This document shows, one piece after another, positions 43,951 to 52,515 of a stretch of DNA of 64,000 bases (the first letter of the stretch is position 1; every line of letters begins with the position of its first letter). Source of the stretch: Pseudomonadota bacterium. Lineage in GTDB: Bacteria > Pseudomonadota > Gammaproteobacteria > Steroidobacterales > Steroidobacteraceae. The stretch lies in the NCBI GenBank assembly GCA_018240525.1, contig JAFEFN010000014.1:730487-794486 (forward strand). The letters run 5' to 3'. The notes below the pieces were generated by a model. That model searched no databases. It was given only the letters and a program-made list of their open reading frames with translations, and was not told the DNA's origin. A program made the translations under genes and the position numbers.

Positions 43951-44982
43951 TTACAGCGTCGCGCCCTTGATCTGCGTCTTCCACGTCGCGCGCACCTGCT
44001 GGATCAGGGCATCCGGCAGCGGCACGTAGTCCAGTTCGGCCGCCATCTTGCCACCGTTCTTGTAGGCCCAGTCGAAGAACTTCAGGGCCGCGGTCGTGGC
44101 GGCCGCATCCGGCGGCGCCGCGTACACCAGGATGAAGCTGGCGCCGGTGATCGGCCAGCTGGCGGGGCCGGCCTGGTCGGTGAGGATGAGGTAGTAGCCG
44201 GCGGCATTCTTCCAGTCGGCGCTGGCGGCGGCCGCCTGGAACGACTCGGCGTTCGGCGTGACGGCCTTACCGGCCTTGTTGACCAGCTGCGTGTACGCCA
44301 TCTTGGTCTGCTTGGCGTAGGCGTACTCGACGTAGCCGATCGCCCCGTCGGTCTGCGTGGTCATGTTGGCCACGCCCTCGTTGCCCTTGGCACCGATGCC
44401 CACCGGCCACTGCACCGAGGTGTTGGCACCGATCGAGCTCTGGAACTTCGGGCTGGACTTGGACAGGTAGTCGGAGAACAGGAAGTTCGTGCCCGAGCCG
44501 TCCGAGCGGTACACCGGGGCGATGGTGGTGCCCGGCAGCGCCAGCTTCGGGTTCAGCTTCTTGACCCGCGCGTCATCCCACTTGGTGATCTCGCCCATGT
44601 AGATCGAGGCGACGGTCGCGCCGTCCAGCACCAGCGCGCCCGGGGCGACGCCCTTGATGTGCACCACCGGCACCACGCCACCGATGATCATCGGGAACTG
44701 CACGAGGCCGGCGGCCTGCAGGTCCTCCGGCTTCAGCGGCATGTCCGAGGCACCGAAGGTCACGGTCTTGGCCTTGATCTGCTTGATGCCGCCGCCGGAG
44801 CCGATGGACTGATAGTTGAGTCCGACGCCGGTCTGCGTCTTGTACGCGTCCGCCCACTTCGAATAGATCGGGTAGGGGAACGTGGCGCCGGCGCCGGAGA
44901 TGTCCGCCGCCAGGGCGGCGCCGGCGAACACGACGGTGCTCACCGCCGCCACCACCATCCGCTTTACAGTTACTGACTTCAT
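43951..44982 (-). CDS. pstS: Periplasmic phosphate-binding protein PstS
   Basis: PstS delivers phosphate to PstCA. The 343-residue precursor has a signal peptide cleaved at about AGAALA, then ADISGAGATFPYPIYSKWAD, the classic PstS start with ligand-binding residues. IGSGGGIKQI and YRSDGSGTNFLFSDYLSK are further phosphate-contact regions. It is first in the pst operon behind a strong Pho box at 45059-45092. Confidence 0.97.
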   Translation of the reverse strand: MKSVTVKRMVVAAVSTVVFAGAALAADISGAGATFPYPIYSKWADAYKTQTGVGLNYQSIGSGGGIKQIKAKTVTFGASDMPLKPEDLQAAGLVQFPMIIGGVVPVVHIKGVAPGALVLDGATVASIYMGEITKWDDARVKKLNPKLALPGTTIAPVYRSDGSGTNFLFSDYLSKSSPKFQSSIGANTSVQWPVGIGAKGNEGVANMTTQTDGAIGYVEYAYAKQTKMAYTQLVNKAGKAVTPNAESFQAAAASADWKNAAGYYLILTDQAGPASWPITGASFILVYAAPPDAAATTAALKFFDWAYKNGGKMAAELDYVPLPDALIQQVRATWKTQIKGATL

Positions 44983-45058
44983 GCTTCGACTCCTGGGTCT
45001 TGGGAACGCTCGGCGCCCTTCGCGACGGGCGGCAAGAGCCTATCGGTCACTGGCGCGC

Positions 45059-45092
45059 ATTAGATGACAGGGACGTGACACTCTCATGACAG
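45059..45092 (-). promoter_or_regulatory. PhoB-dependent promoter of pstS (three-repeat Pho box)
   Basis: On the minus strand CTGTCAT, GTGTCAC and CTGTCAT (starting at 45092, 45081 and 45070) are spaced by exactly 11 bases. The first two form an 18-bp Pho box, CTGTCATGAGAGTGTCAC. Ten bases later comes TCTAAT (45059-45064), five of six matches to the -10 consensus. The same box-10-hexamer spacing occurs at E. coli phoA. The leader to pstS would be about 70 nt. Confidence 0.88.
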
Positions 45093-45276
45093 GGCCTGGG
45101 GGCCCTTTCCAAGGCCCCCGCCCCTTATCGCGGCCGCTTCCCTGTGGCCGTGACCGCAGTCTTCCGGGTCGACTTTGCACGGGCATGACAAGCCTTGCCC
45201 CGAAGGAAGCCCAGGCCGTATAAAACCGCAGCCGCCGCCATCCTCGGCCGTCACCGGTTCCCAGAACGTCGCCGCA

Positions 45277-46404
45277 ATGTCACAAGCGCTTGAATTGACT
45301 CAGGATCTGTTGCGCCGGGCCTCCATCACCCCGGCGGACGAGGGCTGCCAGCAGCTGATCGCGCAGCGCCTGGCCGGGGCCGGGTTCGCCACCGAGTCCC
45401 TGCGGATCGGTGCCGTCGAGAACCTGTGGGCCACGCGCGGGGGCACCGGGCCGGTCTTCTGTTTCGCGGGCCACACCGATGTGGTGCCGACCGGTCCGGT
45501 GGCGGAGTGGAGCGGCGATCCCTTCGTGCCGCGCATCCGGGACGGCATGCTCTTCGGGCGCGGCGCGGCGGACATGAAGAGCGGACTCGCCGCCATGGTG
45601 ACGGCCACGGAACAATTCGTGCGTGCGCACCCGGATCACCGCGGCTCGATCGCCTTCCTGCTCACCTCGGACGAGGAAGGCCCCTCGCTCGATGGCACCA
45701 AGGCGGTGGTGCGCCTCCTGCAGGAGCGCGGCCAGCGCATCGACTGGTGCCTGGTCGGGGAACCCTCGAGCGAGCAGGTGCTGGGGGACACCATCAAGGT
45801 CGGACGGCGCGGGTCCCTGAGCGGCCGGTTGACCGTGCACGGTGTCCAGGGCCACATCGCCTACCCGCAGCGGGCGGAAAACCCGGTGCACTCGCTGGCC
45901 CCGGCGCTGGCGGAACTGGTGGCCCGGGTCTGGGACCACGGCACGGACGACTTCCAGCCGACCAGCTTCCAGGTCTCCAATTTCAGCGCCGGCACCGGCG
46001 CGCCGAACGTGATCCCCGGTGAGCTGAAGATGCGCTTCAACCTGCGCTACTGCCCGCTGCAGACCCTGGAGGGTCTCAAGGCCACGGTCGAGCAGATCCT
46101 GAGGCGCCACAAGGTACGCTACTCGCTCGAGTGGTTCGTCTCCGGGGAGCCCTTCTACACCGCCCCGGGCACCCTCTCGCGGGCGGTCGCCGACGCGGTC
46201 GAGTCCGTGAGCGGCCGGCGGCCGAGGTCGAGTACCGGGGGCGGCACCTCGGACGGCCGCTTCATCGCCCCCATGGGCGCGCAGGTGGTCGAGCTCGGCG
46301 TCATCAGCGAGTCGATCCACAAGGTCGATGAATGCGTGCGCATCGCCGACATCGACGCCCTGCAGCGGATGTACTTCAGCGTGCTGCGGAACCTGCTGGC
46401 CTGA
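45277..46404 (+). CDS. dapE: Succinyl-diaminopimelate desuccinylase
   Basis: DapE hydrolyses N-succinyl-LL-DAP to LL-DAP and succinate, following DapD and DapC. The 375-residue M20-family enzyme has metal ligands in CFAGHTDVVPTG and GRGAADMKSG, the catalytic Glu in TSDEEGPS, and the terminal His in the SIHKVDECV motif. The ATG at 45277 begins MSQALELTQDLLRRASITP, the family start. It converges on dsbB, and the two stops overlap by 29 bases. Confidence 0.97.
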   Translation: MSQALELTQDLLRRASITPADEGCQQLIAQRLAGAGFATESLRIGAVENLWATRGGTGPVFCFAGHTDVVPTGPVAEWSGDPFVPRIRDGMLFGRGAADMKSGLAAMVTATEQFVRAHPDHRGSIAFLLTSDEEGPSLDGTKAVVRLLQERGQRIDWCLVGEPSSEQVLGDTIKVGRRGSLSGRLTVHGVQGHIAYPQRAENPVHSLAPALAELVARVWDHGTDDFQPTSFQVSNFSAGTGAPNVIPGELKMRFNLRYCPLQTLEGLKATVEQILRRHKVRYSLEWFVSGEPFYTAPGTLSRAVADAVESVSGRRPRSSTGGGTSDGRFIAPMGAQVVELGVISESIHKVDECVRIADIDALQRMYFSVLRNLLA

Positions 46405-46888
46405 GCCGGCCGCCGCCGAGGTTGGCGTAGAGCCCCAGCGCCGCAAGCGCCAGCGCGCACAGCAGCACCCAGGTCGGCATGGCCAGCCCCAGGAAGCGCC
46501 AGTTCACCTCGCCGCACTCCCCGCTGCCGGTCAGCACCTTCTTGATGAGCGTGAACACGGGCGTGAACTTCAGCAGGATCGCCAGCGGCGCCCCGCACGA
46601 GGGCAGTGAACCCGGCGGCAGGTGCTGCACGTAGACATGCCGCGCGGCCACGCCGGCGGTCGCCAGGGCGGCCACGCCCACAAGCCCCGCGTACACGTAG
46701 CGGCCGCCGCCGGACGGATTGTGCAGCGCCGCCAGCAGGAACAGCACGCCGGCCAAGGCCACGCCAATGCGCTGGAAGATGCACAACGGGCACGGTTCGA
46801 GCCCGAGCTGGAACTGCGCGTACAGGGCATAGCCCAGCAGCGCCGCGCAGGCGGCGAAGCCGGCAATGTTCAGGGTACGGCGATCCAC
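46376..46888 (-). CDS. dsbB: Disulfide bond formation protein B
   Basis: DsbB reoxidises DsbA using quinone. The 170-residue, four-helix membrane protein has the first redox pair as CPLC (Cys33, Cys36) and the second periplasmic pair at about Cys98 (LPSCGAPL) and Cys124 (GECGE). The start is a GTG at 46886-46888, giving VDRRTLNIAGF; the longer open frame upstream is a phoU shadow. It follows phoU by 25 bases on the same strand. Confidence 0.93.
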   Translation of the reverse strand: MDRRTLNIAGFAACAALLGYALYAQFQLGLEPCPLCIFQRIGVALAGVLFLLAALHNPSGGGRYVYAGLVGVAALATAGVAARHVYVQHLPPGSLPSCGAPLAILLKFTPVFTLIKKVLTGSGECGEVNWRFLGLAMPTWVLLCALALAALGLYANLGGGRLRPAGSAAR

Positions 46889-46913
46889 GGCGTGCGGCGG
46901 GCGTGGCGGCGCT

Positions 46914-47651
46914 TCAGGCCGGGTTCGACGTCTGATCGCGGGTGCGCAGCTCGCGCTCGACATCGTCCAGCGAGGTGTGGCGGATATCCTTGCCGTGCAC
47001 CATGTAGACCACGTACTCGCTGATGTTCTTGGCGTGGTCGCCGATGCGCTCGAGGGCGCGCACCACCCACATGACATCGAGTGCGCGGCGGATGGTGCGC
47101 GGGTCCTCCATCATGAAGGTGATGCTCTGGCGCTGGATGGCCTCGTACTCCTCGTCCACCAGGCGGTCCTGGCGGGCCACGCGCAGTGCGGCCTCCACGT
47201 CCATGCGCGCGAAGGCATCCAGGGCATCGTGCACCATCTCCGAGACGACGCGGCCGAGATGCTTGATCTCGCGGTACTTGTCCGCGGGTCGTTCCATGGT
47301 CGCCAGGCGCGAGGCAATGTAGCCGATCTTCTCGCCCTCGTCGCCGATGCGCTCGAGGTCGGTGATGGTCTTGATGATCGCGACGATGACGCGCAGGTCA
47401 CCGGCCGCCGGGGCGCGCGTGGCGAGGATGCGGCTGCACTCCTCGTCGATCTGCACCTCCATGTTGTTCACCTGGTAGTCATCGATGGCGACCGACTCGC
47501 CGAGGGTGCTGTCGCCCTCGACCAGGGCGGTGATCGCCTTCTGCAGCTGCTGCTCGACGAAGCCGCCCATGCCGAGCACCTTGCTGCGCACGCGCTCGAG
47601 GTCCTCGTTGAACCTGCGCGAGATGTGGTGACTGAGGTCGGCGGTTTCCAT
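46914..47651 (-). CDS. phoU: Phosphate signalling protein PhoU
   Basis: PhoU represses PhoR kinase activity when phosphate is ample, acting between Pst and PhoR. The 245-residue protein has two three-helix PhoU repeats, with metal-binding motifs such as RIGDEGEKIGYI and RIGDHAKNISEYVVY. Unlike in E. coli it is not beside pstB; it is fourth in sequence behind the plcP-like and glycosyltransferase genes, three bases after the latter, and so probably sits in that Pho-box operon. Confidence 0.96.
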   Translation of the reverse strand: METADLSHHISRRFNEDLERVRSKVLGMGGFVEQQLQKAITALVEGDSTLGESVAIDDYQVNNMEVQIDEECSRILATRAPAAGDLRVIVAIIKTITDLERIGDEGEKIGYIASRLATMERPADKYREIKHLGRVVSEMVHDALDAFARMDVEAALRVARQDRLVDEEYEAIQRQSITFMMEDPRTIRRALDVMWVVRALERIGDHAKNISEYVVYMVHGKDIRHTSLDDVERELRTRDQTSNPA

Positions 47652-47654
47652 CGG

Positions 47655-48752
47655 TTAGCGTCTCCGGTCTGGCACCGCGCCCGGCGTGGCACCAATTCGC
47701 CCGATGATAGCGGAACCGTGGCCTGCCGGCAGTGTCGCCCGTGCCGCTGCGCCGATCGGCGCAAGGCCGGCCAGGAACTGCGATGTGGCCGCCTCCCAGG
47801 TGAATGCCGAGGCGCCGGCGATGCATGCGGTGCGCTCCAGAGGCAAGGCGCGGTGGATGGCCAGCGCCAGATCCTCGTGCATCGCCCCGGTCACGCCCGG
47901 GTCGATGACATCCAGCGGGCCCGGCACCGGGAAGGCGGCCACCGGGAGGCCGCAGGCCTGCGCCTCGATCATGGCCAGACCGAAAGTGTCGGTGCGGCTC
48001 GGGAACACCATGACGTCGCTGCCCGAGAGCAGCTGCGCCAGCTCATCCGCGCTGCGAAAGCCGGCGTAGACGGCCTGCGGATAGCGTGCCCGCAGCTCGG
48101 GAAGCTGCGGGCCGTCCCCGACCACGAGCTTGGTGCCCGGCAGGTCGAGCCGCAGGAAGGCGGGGATGTTCTTCTCCACCGCGACGCGCCCGACGCACGC
48201 CATGAGCGGGCGTGGCAGCCCTGCCAGCAGCGGATGGGCAGGCACGGGGCGAAAGCGACCGAGGTCGACGCCGCGGCACCAGCGATGCAGGTGCCGGAAC
48301 CCCCGCGCTTTCAGCTGTGCCTCGAGGCTCGCGCTGGAGACGAAGGTGCGCGTGGCGGCGCCGTGGAACCAGCGCAGCCCGGCGTAGGTCGCGCGCGGCG
48401 GGATCGGCCAGCGCGCCGCGAGGTACTCGGGGTAGCGGGTGTGATAGGCGCTGGTGAACGGCAGCCGGCGGGCGCGGCAGTAGCGCCGCACCGCCAGGCC
48501 GAGCGGCCCCTCGGTGGCGATGTGGATGGCCTGCGGCCTGAAGCACCTGAGCTCGCGCGCCACGTAGGCGTAGGGCCGCAGCACCAGCCGGATCTGCGGG
48601 TAGCTGGGGCATGGCACCGAGAAGCACCCGCGCGGGTGGATGATGCGCACCTCGTGACCGCGCCGGCGCAACTCGGCCGCGGTCGCCTGCAAGGTGGTGA
48701 CCACGCCGTTGATCTGCGGGCGCCAGGCATCGGTGGCCAGCGCGATCCTCAT
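47655..48752 (-). CDS. GT4-type glycosyltransferase, candidate diacylglycerol glycosyltransferase (Agt-like)
   Basis: The 365-residue GT-B protein begins MRIALATDAWRPQINGVVTT, the acceptor-side loop of the GT4 group that includes SqdX, PimB-like and Agt enzymes. HIATEGPLGLAVRRYCR and the C-terminal donor motif DTFGLAMIEAQACGLPV agree. Its ATG overlaps the stop of a metallophosphoesterase that resembles PlcP (ATGA), and phoU follows after three bases. PlcP/Agt pairs replace phospholipids with glycolipids under phosphate starvation in Alphaproteobacteria, which is the proposed role. The sugar donor and acceptor are not established from sequence. Confidence 0.82.
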   Translation of the reverse strand: MRIALATDAWRPQINGVVTTLQATAAELRRRGHEVRIIHPRGCFSVPCPSYPQIRLVLRPYAYVARELRCFRPQAIHIATEGPLGLAVRRYCRARRLPFTSAYHTRYPEYLAARWPIPPRATYAGLRWFHGAATRTFVSSASLEAQLKARGFRHLHRWCRGVDLGRFRPVPAHPLLAGLPRPLMACVGRVAVEKNIPAFLRLDLPGTKLVVGDGPQLPELRARYPQAVYAGFRSADELAQLLSGSDVMVFPSRTDTFGLAMIEAQACGLPVAAFPVPGPLDVIDPGVTGAMHEDLALAIHRALPLERTACIAGASAFTWEAATSQFLAGLAPIGAAARATLPAGHGSAIIGRIGATPGAVPDRRR

Positions 48753-49570
48753 GCCGCATCCGCGGCCAACGGGGCGGCGGCGGCCGCTGGCAGCGCCGCC
48801 GGCGGCGGCCAGCGCAGCAGCCGCAGCCGCCCCTGCTCGCACTCGGCGAGTGCCGAGCAGGACTCGACCCAGTCCCCGGTGTTGGCGTAGACCACGCCGC
48901 GGATGGTGCGCAGGTTGGCACGGTGGATGTGCCCGCAGATGACCCCGTCGTAGCCGCGCGCGCGGGCATGGTCCGCCGCCACGTGCTCGAAGTGCTCGAT
49001 GAAGCGCGCGCTGGCCGCGATGCCGAGCTTCAGCGCCTCGGTCAGCGGCCAGTACGGCCTGCCGAGCGCGCGGCGCACGTTGTTGACGGTGCTGCTCACC
49101 TGCACGGTGCGCCCGTGCAGGAAATCGCCCAGCCAGGTCAGCCAGGCCGGCGTCGTGTGCAGGCCATCGAACTGGTCGCCATGCAGCACCAGCGTGCGCG
49201 CACCGCGCGCGCCCCGGTGCACCCACTCGCGGTGGACCTCGAACTGGCCCTGCAGCATCTGCGCGAGCATGGCCAGGCTCGCATCATGGTTACCCGGGAT
49301 GTAGACCAGGCGCGTGCCGGCGCGCTGCCGCGCCAGGAGGGTGCGCAGCACCCGGGTGTGCTCGGCGCTCCAGTAGGCACGTCGCGCCAGGCTCAGCGCA
49401 TCGACGATGTCGCCCACCAGCACGATGGTTTCCGCCTCGATGCCCTGCAGGAACGCGTTGAGCTCGCGGGTGCGGGCGTGCCGGAACCCCAGGTGGATGT
49501 CGGACAGGAACAGCGTGCGGACCCTCTGCCGGGGAGCGCGCGCGGGGGTGTCGTTTGCCATGACCGCCAT
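48749..49570 (-). CDS. Calcineurin-fold metallophosphoesterase, PlcP-like (phospholipase C type)
   Basis: The 273-residue protein has all metallophosphoesterase motifs: SDIHLG (Asp24, His26), VGDIVD, IPGNHD, LHGDQFD and CGHIHRAN. The C-terminal YANTGDWVESCSALAE is the same pattern as Sinorhizobium PlcP, which releases diacylglycerol from membrane phospholipids. LpxH, the lipid A UDP-diacylglucosamine hydrolase, is the related alternative and is often used to name these proteins. Overlap with the GT4 gene and a Pho box 50-67 bases upstream favour PlcP. An ATG three codons inside is another possible start. Confidence 0.78.
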   Translation of the reverse strand: MAVMANDTPARAPRQRVRTLFLSDIHLGFRHARTRELNAFLQGIEAETIVLVGDIVDALSLARRAYWSAEHTRVLRTLLARQRAGTRLVYIPGNHDASLAMLAQMLQGQFEVHREWVHRGARGARTLVLHGDQFDGLHTTPAWLTWLGDFLHGRTVQVSSTVNNVRRALGRPYWPLTEALKLGIAASARFIEHFEHVAADHARARGYDGVICGHIHRANLRTIRGVVYANTGDWVESCSALAECEQGRLRLLRWPPPAALPAAAAAPLAADAA

Positions 49571-49619
49571 CAGCTTGTCCGTAAGACTGCAAGCGCTCGC
49601 TCAAGGGTCGCGGCCGCCC

Positions 49620-49637
49620 ATGTCGGTTGGATGACAG
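49620..49637 (-). promoter_or_regulatory. Candidate Pho box of the plcP-like/agt/phoU operon
   Basis: The minus strand reads CTGTCATCCAACCGACAT, with one perfect CTGTCAT and one diverged half (CCGACAT) at the correct 11-bp spacing, 14 of 18 consensus matches. It lies in the 119-base gap between phoR and the phosphoesterase gene, 50-67 bases before the start codon. The expected -10 position (GACCCT) is poor, so the promoter part is less certain than the box. Confidence 0.55.
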
Positions 49638-49689
49638 AGCTGCGAAGTCTTTCTGACCGGGGGGCTGCAGCCCGGGCCCGGGCGGTTCC

Positions 49690-51012
49690 TCAGCCGGTGG
49701 CGGTCGCCGCCCGCTGTGGCAGCGCGATCCGTGCCGGGGGAAAGTGGCAGGTAAAGGTGCTGCCCACCCCTTCGGCGCTCTTGATCTCGAGTGTGGCGCC
49801 GTGGCGCTGCAGGACGTGCTTGACGATCGCCAGCCCGAGGCCGGAGCCGCCGGTGGAACGCGAGCGGCCGGGATCGACGCGGTAGAAGCGCTCCGTCAGG
49901 CGCGGGATGTGTTCGGTGGGGATGCCGATGCCGGTGTCGGTCACCGCGAAATGCCCCCCCTGCGCATCGACCCACCAGCGGATGTGGATGGCGCCACCGC
50001 GCGGGGTGTACTTGGCCGCATTGTCCACGAGGTTCGAGAACGCCGAGTGGATCTCCGGCTCGTCACCGATCAGCTGGGCATCCGACTCGACGCTCACCGT
50101 GACATTCCCGGGGTGCACGGGGCGGCCGAGGACGTCCTTGCGCAGCATGGAGACGAGCGCGGCGATGTCGACCGGCCGCCCCCCCACGACCTCGTCGGTC
50201 TCCTCCAGGCGCGACAGCTCCAGCAGGTCGCGGATGATCGAGGTCATGCGCTCGGCCTGGCGGCGCATCTCCGCCACCGGGCCCTGCAGCTCCGCCTCCA
50301 GCGAGGGATCCTGCGCCAGCGTCTCCAGGTACCCCGAGATCACCGTCAGCGGCGAGCGCAGCTCGTGCGATGCATTGGCGACGAAATCGCGCCGCACGGC
50401 CTCCAGGCGCATCTGCCGCGAGACATCGCGCACCAGCAGCAACAGCTGACCGTCACCGTAGGGGGCGACCTGCAGCGACAGGTAGCCGTCCTCGCCCCCG
50501 GTCGGGCGGATGACGATGGGGTTGGAGTAGTCGGCGCTGGCCAGGTAGCGCACCACCGCCGGCTCGCGCAGCAGGTTCTCGATGCGCATGCCGAGGTCTG
50601 CACTGCGACGCAGCCCGAGAAGCCGCGAGGCCATGAGGTTGAACCAGACGATCTCGCGCTGCGCGTTGAGGATCACCACACCGTCGGGCAGCGCGGCGGT
50701 GGAGCGCTGCAGCTGGCGCATGAGCTGGACGAAGCGCTGCTTGTGAAAGCGCTTGCGGCGGTGCAGGCGCACGATCTGGGCGATGATCTCGCCCCATACC
50801 CCGCCGCTGTCGGGTGGATCGGCGTAGCTGCGGTGGCGCAGCCACCACTCCAGGCGGAACAGGTTCGACAGGACCCAGGCCAGGTGCACGGCGAGTGCGA
50901 TGGCCAGCCCGCCCCAGGCGTTGCCGAACAGCCACCCTGCGCCCAGGCCAAGCAGCACCGTGCCGAGCAGCCGACCCGCCGCGAACCACCATGCCTGTGT
51001 CGCGGGTTGCAT
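49690..51012 (-). CDS. phoR: Phosphate-regulon sensor kinase PhoR
   Basis: PhoR phosphorylates PhoB when phosphate is low. The 440-residue protein has two N-terminal membrane segments without a large periplasmic domain, a charged region, a PAS domain (about residues 90-200, ALPDGVVILNAQREIVWFN), the H-box FVANASHELRSPLTVISGYL, the N-box DNAAKYTPRGG and GGSGLGLAIVKHVL. This is PhoR architecture. The ATG at 51010-51012 has GAGG upstream; a GTG three codons earlier is possible. It follows phoB by 28 bases. Confidence 0.95.
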   Translation of the reverse strand: MQPATQAWWFAAGRLLGTVLLGLGAGWLFGNAWGGLAIALAVHLAWVLSNLFRLEWWLRHRSYADPPDSGGVWGEIIAQIVRLHRRKRFHKQRFVQLMRQLQRSTAALPDGVVILNAQREIVWFNLMASRLLGLRRSADLGMRIENLLREPAVVRYLASADYSNPIVIRPTGGEDGYLSLQVAPYGDGQLLLLVRDVSRQMRLEAVRRDFVANASHELRSPLTVISGYLETLAQDPSLEAELQGPVAEMRRQAERMTSIIRDLLELSRLEETDEVVGGRPVDIAALVSMLRKDVLGRPVHPGNVTVSVESDAQLIGDEPEIHSAFSNLVDNAAKYTPRGGAIHIRWWVDAQGGHFAVTDTGIGIPTEHIPRLTERFYRVDPGRSRSTGGSGLGLAIVKHVLQRHGATLEIKSAEGVGSTFTCHFPPARIALPQRAATATG

Positions 51013-51040
51013 GCGAAACACGCCTCGCTGTCAGCGGTTG

Positions 51041-51736
51041 CTATTCCGCGCGGGCCGAGAAGCGGTACCCGGAACCCCGCACGGTCTGTACGAAGTGATC
51101 GTACCCGAAATCCTCGAGCGCCTTGCGCAGGCGGCGGATATGGACGTCTATGGTGCGCTCTTCGACGTAGACGTTGCCGCCCCAGATGCGATCGAGCAGC
51201 TGGTCGCGGGTGTAGACCCGCTCCGGGTGGGTCATGAAGAACTCGAGCATGCGGTACTCTGTCGGGCCCAGCGCCACGGTGCGCTCCCCTACCATGACGC
51301 GGTGGCTGGCCTGGTCCAGGGCGAGGCCCTCGAATTCGACGCGCTCGTCCACCCCGCTGGTACCGCTGCGCCGCAGGACGGCGTTGATCCGCGCCAGCAG
51401 CTCGCGCGGGGAGAAGGGCTTGGTGACATAGTCGTCCGCCCCGCCTTCGAGGCCGGCGACCTTGTCCCCCTCCTCGGCGCGCGCGGTCAGCATGATCACC
51501 GGCAGCTCGCGCGTCTCGCGGTCACGCTTGAGGGCGCGCGTGAGTTCCAGCCCGCTCATGTCCGGCAGCATCCAGTCGACCAGGACGAGGTCCGGGCGGG
51601 CATCGGCGAGCGCGGCGCGGGCGGCACGGCAGTCCTCGGCCTCGCGCACCTCAAAGCCGGCGCGCTTGAGTCCGAAGGCGATCATCTCGCGGATCGGGCG
51701 CTCGTCTTCGACGATCAGGACTTGTTTCGCGGGCAT
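51041..51736 (-). CDS. phoB: Phosphate-regulon response regulator PhoB
   Basis: PhoB binds Pho boxes and activates the regulon. The 231-residue protein has receiver residues in VEDE, phosphoacceptor Asp in LVLVDWMLPDMSG, and KPFSPRELLAR. The winged helix recognition region reads YVEERTIDVHIRRLRKALE followed by VQTVRGSGYRFS, matching E. coli PhoB closely. A Pho box with a well-spaced -10 lies 50-67 bases upstream (51786-51803), indicating autoregulation. Confidence 0.97.
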   Translation of the reverse strand: MPAKQVLIVEDERPIREMIAFGLKRAGFEVREAEDCRAARAALADARPDLVLVDWMLPDMSGLELTRALKRDRETRELPVIMLTARAEEGDKVAGLEGGADDYVTKPFSPRELLARINAVLRRSGTSGVDERVEFEGLALDQASHRVMVGERTVALGPTEYRMLEFFMTHPERVYTRDQLLDRIWGGNVYVEERTIDVHIRRLRKALEDFGYDHFVQTVRGSGYRFSARAE

Positions 51737-51769
51737 GACACTCACGTGACTGCGCTGGCTGGCGCGGCT

Positions 51770-51803
51770 ATTACAGGGGCGGCCTGTTGCAGATTCATGA
51801 CAG
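51770..51803 (-). promoter_or_regulatory. PhoB-dependent promoter of phoB-phoR
   Basis: The minus strand reads CTGTCATGAATCTGCAAC (51786-51803), 15 of 18 Pho-box matches. After exactly ten bases follows TGTAAT (51770-51775), five of six -10 matches. Spacing is identical to the pstS promoter in this window. It lies in the 86-base gap between tsaB and phoB. Confidence 0.8.
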
Positions 51804-51822
51804 AGCGCGATTCTGAGCCAAT

Positions 51823-52515
51823 TTAGTGACTTGGACCCACCTGCGCCACGTTGTCCCGCAGGTAGACGGGCACCGCGGCCTCGGCCGCACCCACCCGGCC
51901 GGCCAGCACTTCGGGCACCGCCAGCGCCAGGATTTCGGCGGCCCTCGGCCGCAGTGCGGGATGCACTGGCTGCGTGCCGATGAGGCTGGCCAGTTGCGGG
52001 TACGCGGCAAAGCCGGTGCCCGCTCCGACGGTCAGGCCGTCGGCGGCCCAGGTCCCCGGCAGCTGCACGCGCGCGGGCGCACCCACGCGATCCTCGGCCA
52101 CAGGCTCGGCGCGGTTCCCCGCGCCCCGTGCGTAGCAACCCCAGTAGACCTCGCCCATGCGGGCGTCCGTGCACACCAGCGCACCGGCGGCGGTGGCCTC
52201 GAGATCCAACACCCGTTGGGCCAGGGCATGCAGGTCGGAGATGCCGACGATCGGCACGCCCGCACCGAAGGCCAGGCCCTGGGTGATGCTGGCCGCGAGG
52301 CGCACGCCGGTGAAGCCGCCGGGGCCGCGTCCGAAGGCGATGGCATCCAGGTCCGTCAGTGCGATCCCGGCAGTCGCGAGCAGCTCCTGCACCATCGGCA
52401 GGATGCGTTCCGCGCCGCCCTTGTGCAGCAGTTCTTCCCGTGCGTAGCGGTCCGGGCTCACGAGCAGTGCGGCGGAGCAGTTCTCCGTCGCGGTGTCGAG
52501 GGCGAGGATCTTCAC
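51823..52515 (-). CDS. tsaB: tRNA threonylcarbamoyladenosine biosynthesis protein TsaB
   Basis: TsaB is the inactive Kae1-like partner of TsaD in t6A37 tRNA modification. The 230-residue protein begins MKILALDTATENCSAALL and has the ASKHA-fold GRGPGGFTGVRLAASITQGLA motif. The start is a GTG at 52513-52515 overlapping the helicase stop (GTGA). Pairing with a YoaA-like helicase gene matches E. coli. Confidence 0.95.
   Translation of the reverse strand: MKILALDTATENCSAALLVSPDRYAREELLHKGGAERILPMVQELLATAGIALTDLDAIAFGRGPGGFTGVRLAASITQGLAFGAGVPIVGISDLHALAQRVLDLEATAAGALVCTDARMGEVYWGCYARGAGNRAEPVAEDRVGAPARVQLPGTWAADGLTVGAGTGFAAYPQLASLIGTQPVHPALRPRAAEILALAVPEVLAGRVGAAEAAVPVYLRDNVAQVGPSH

Noticed and set aside
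45095..45117. GGGGGCC/GGCCCCC hairpin upstream of pstS and dapE
   Set aside because: It lies between divergent genes, has no T-run and no upstream gene to terminate.
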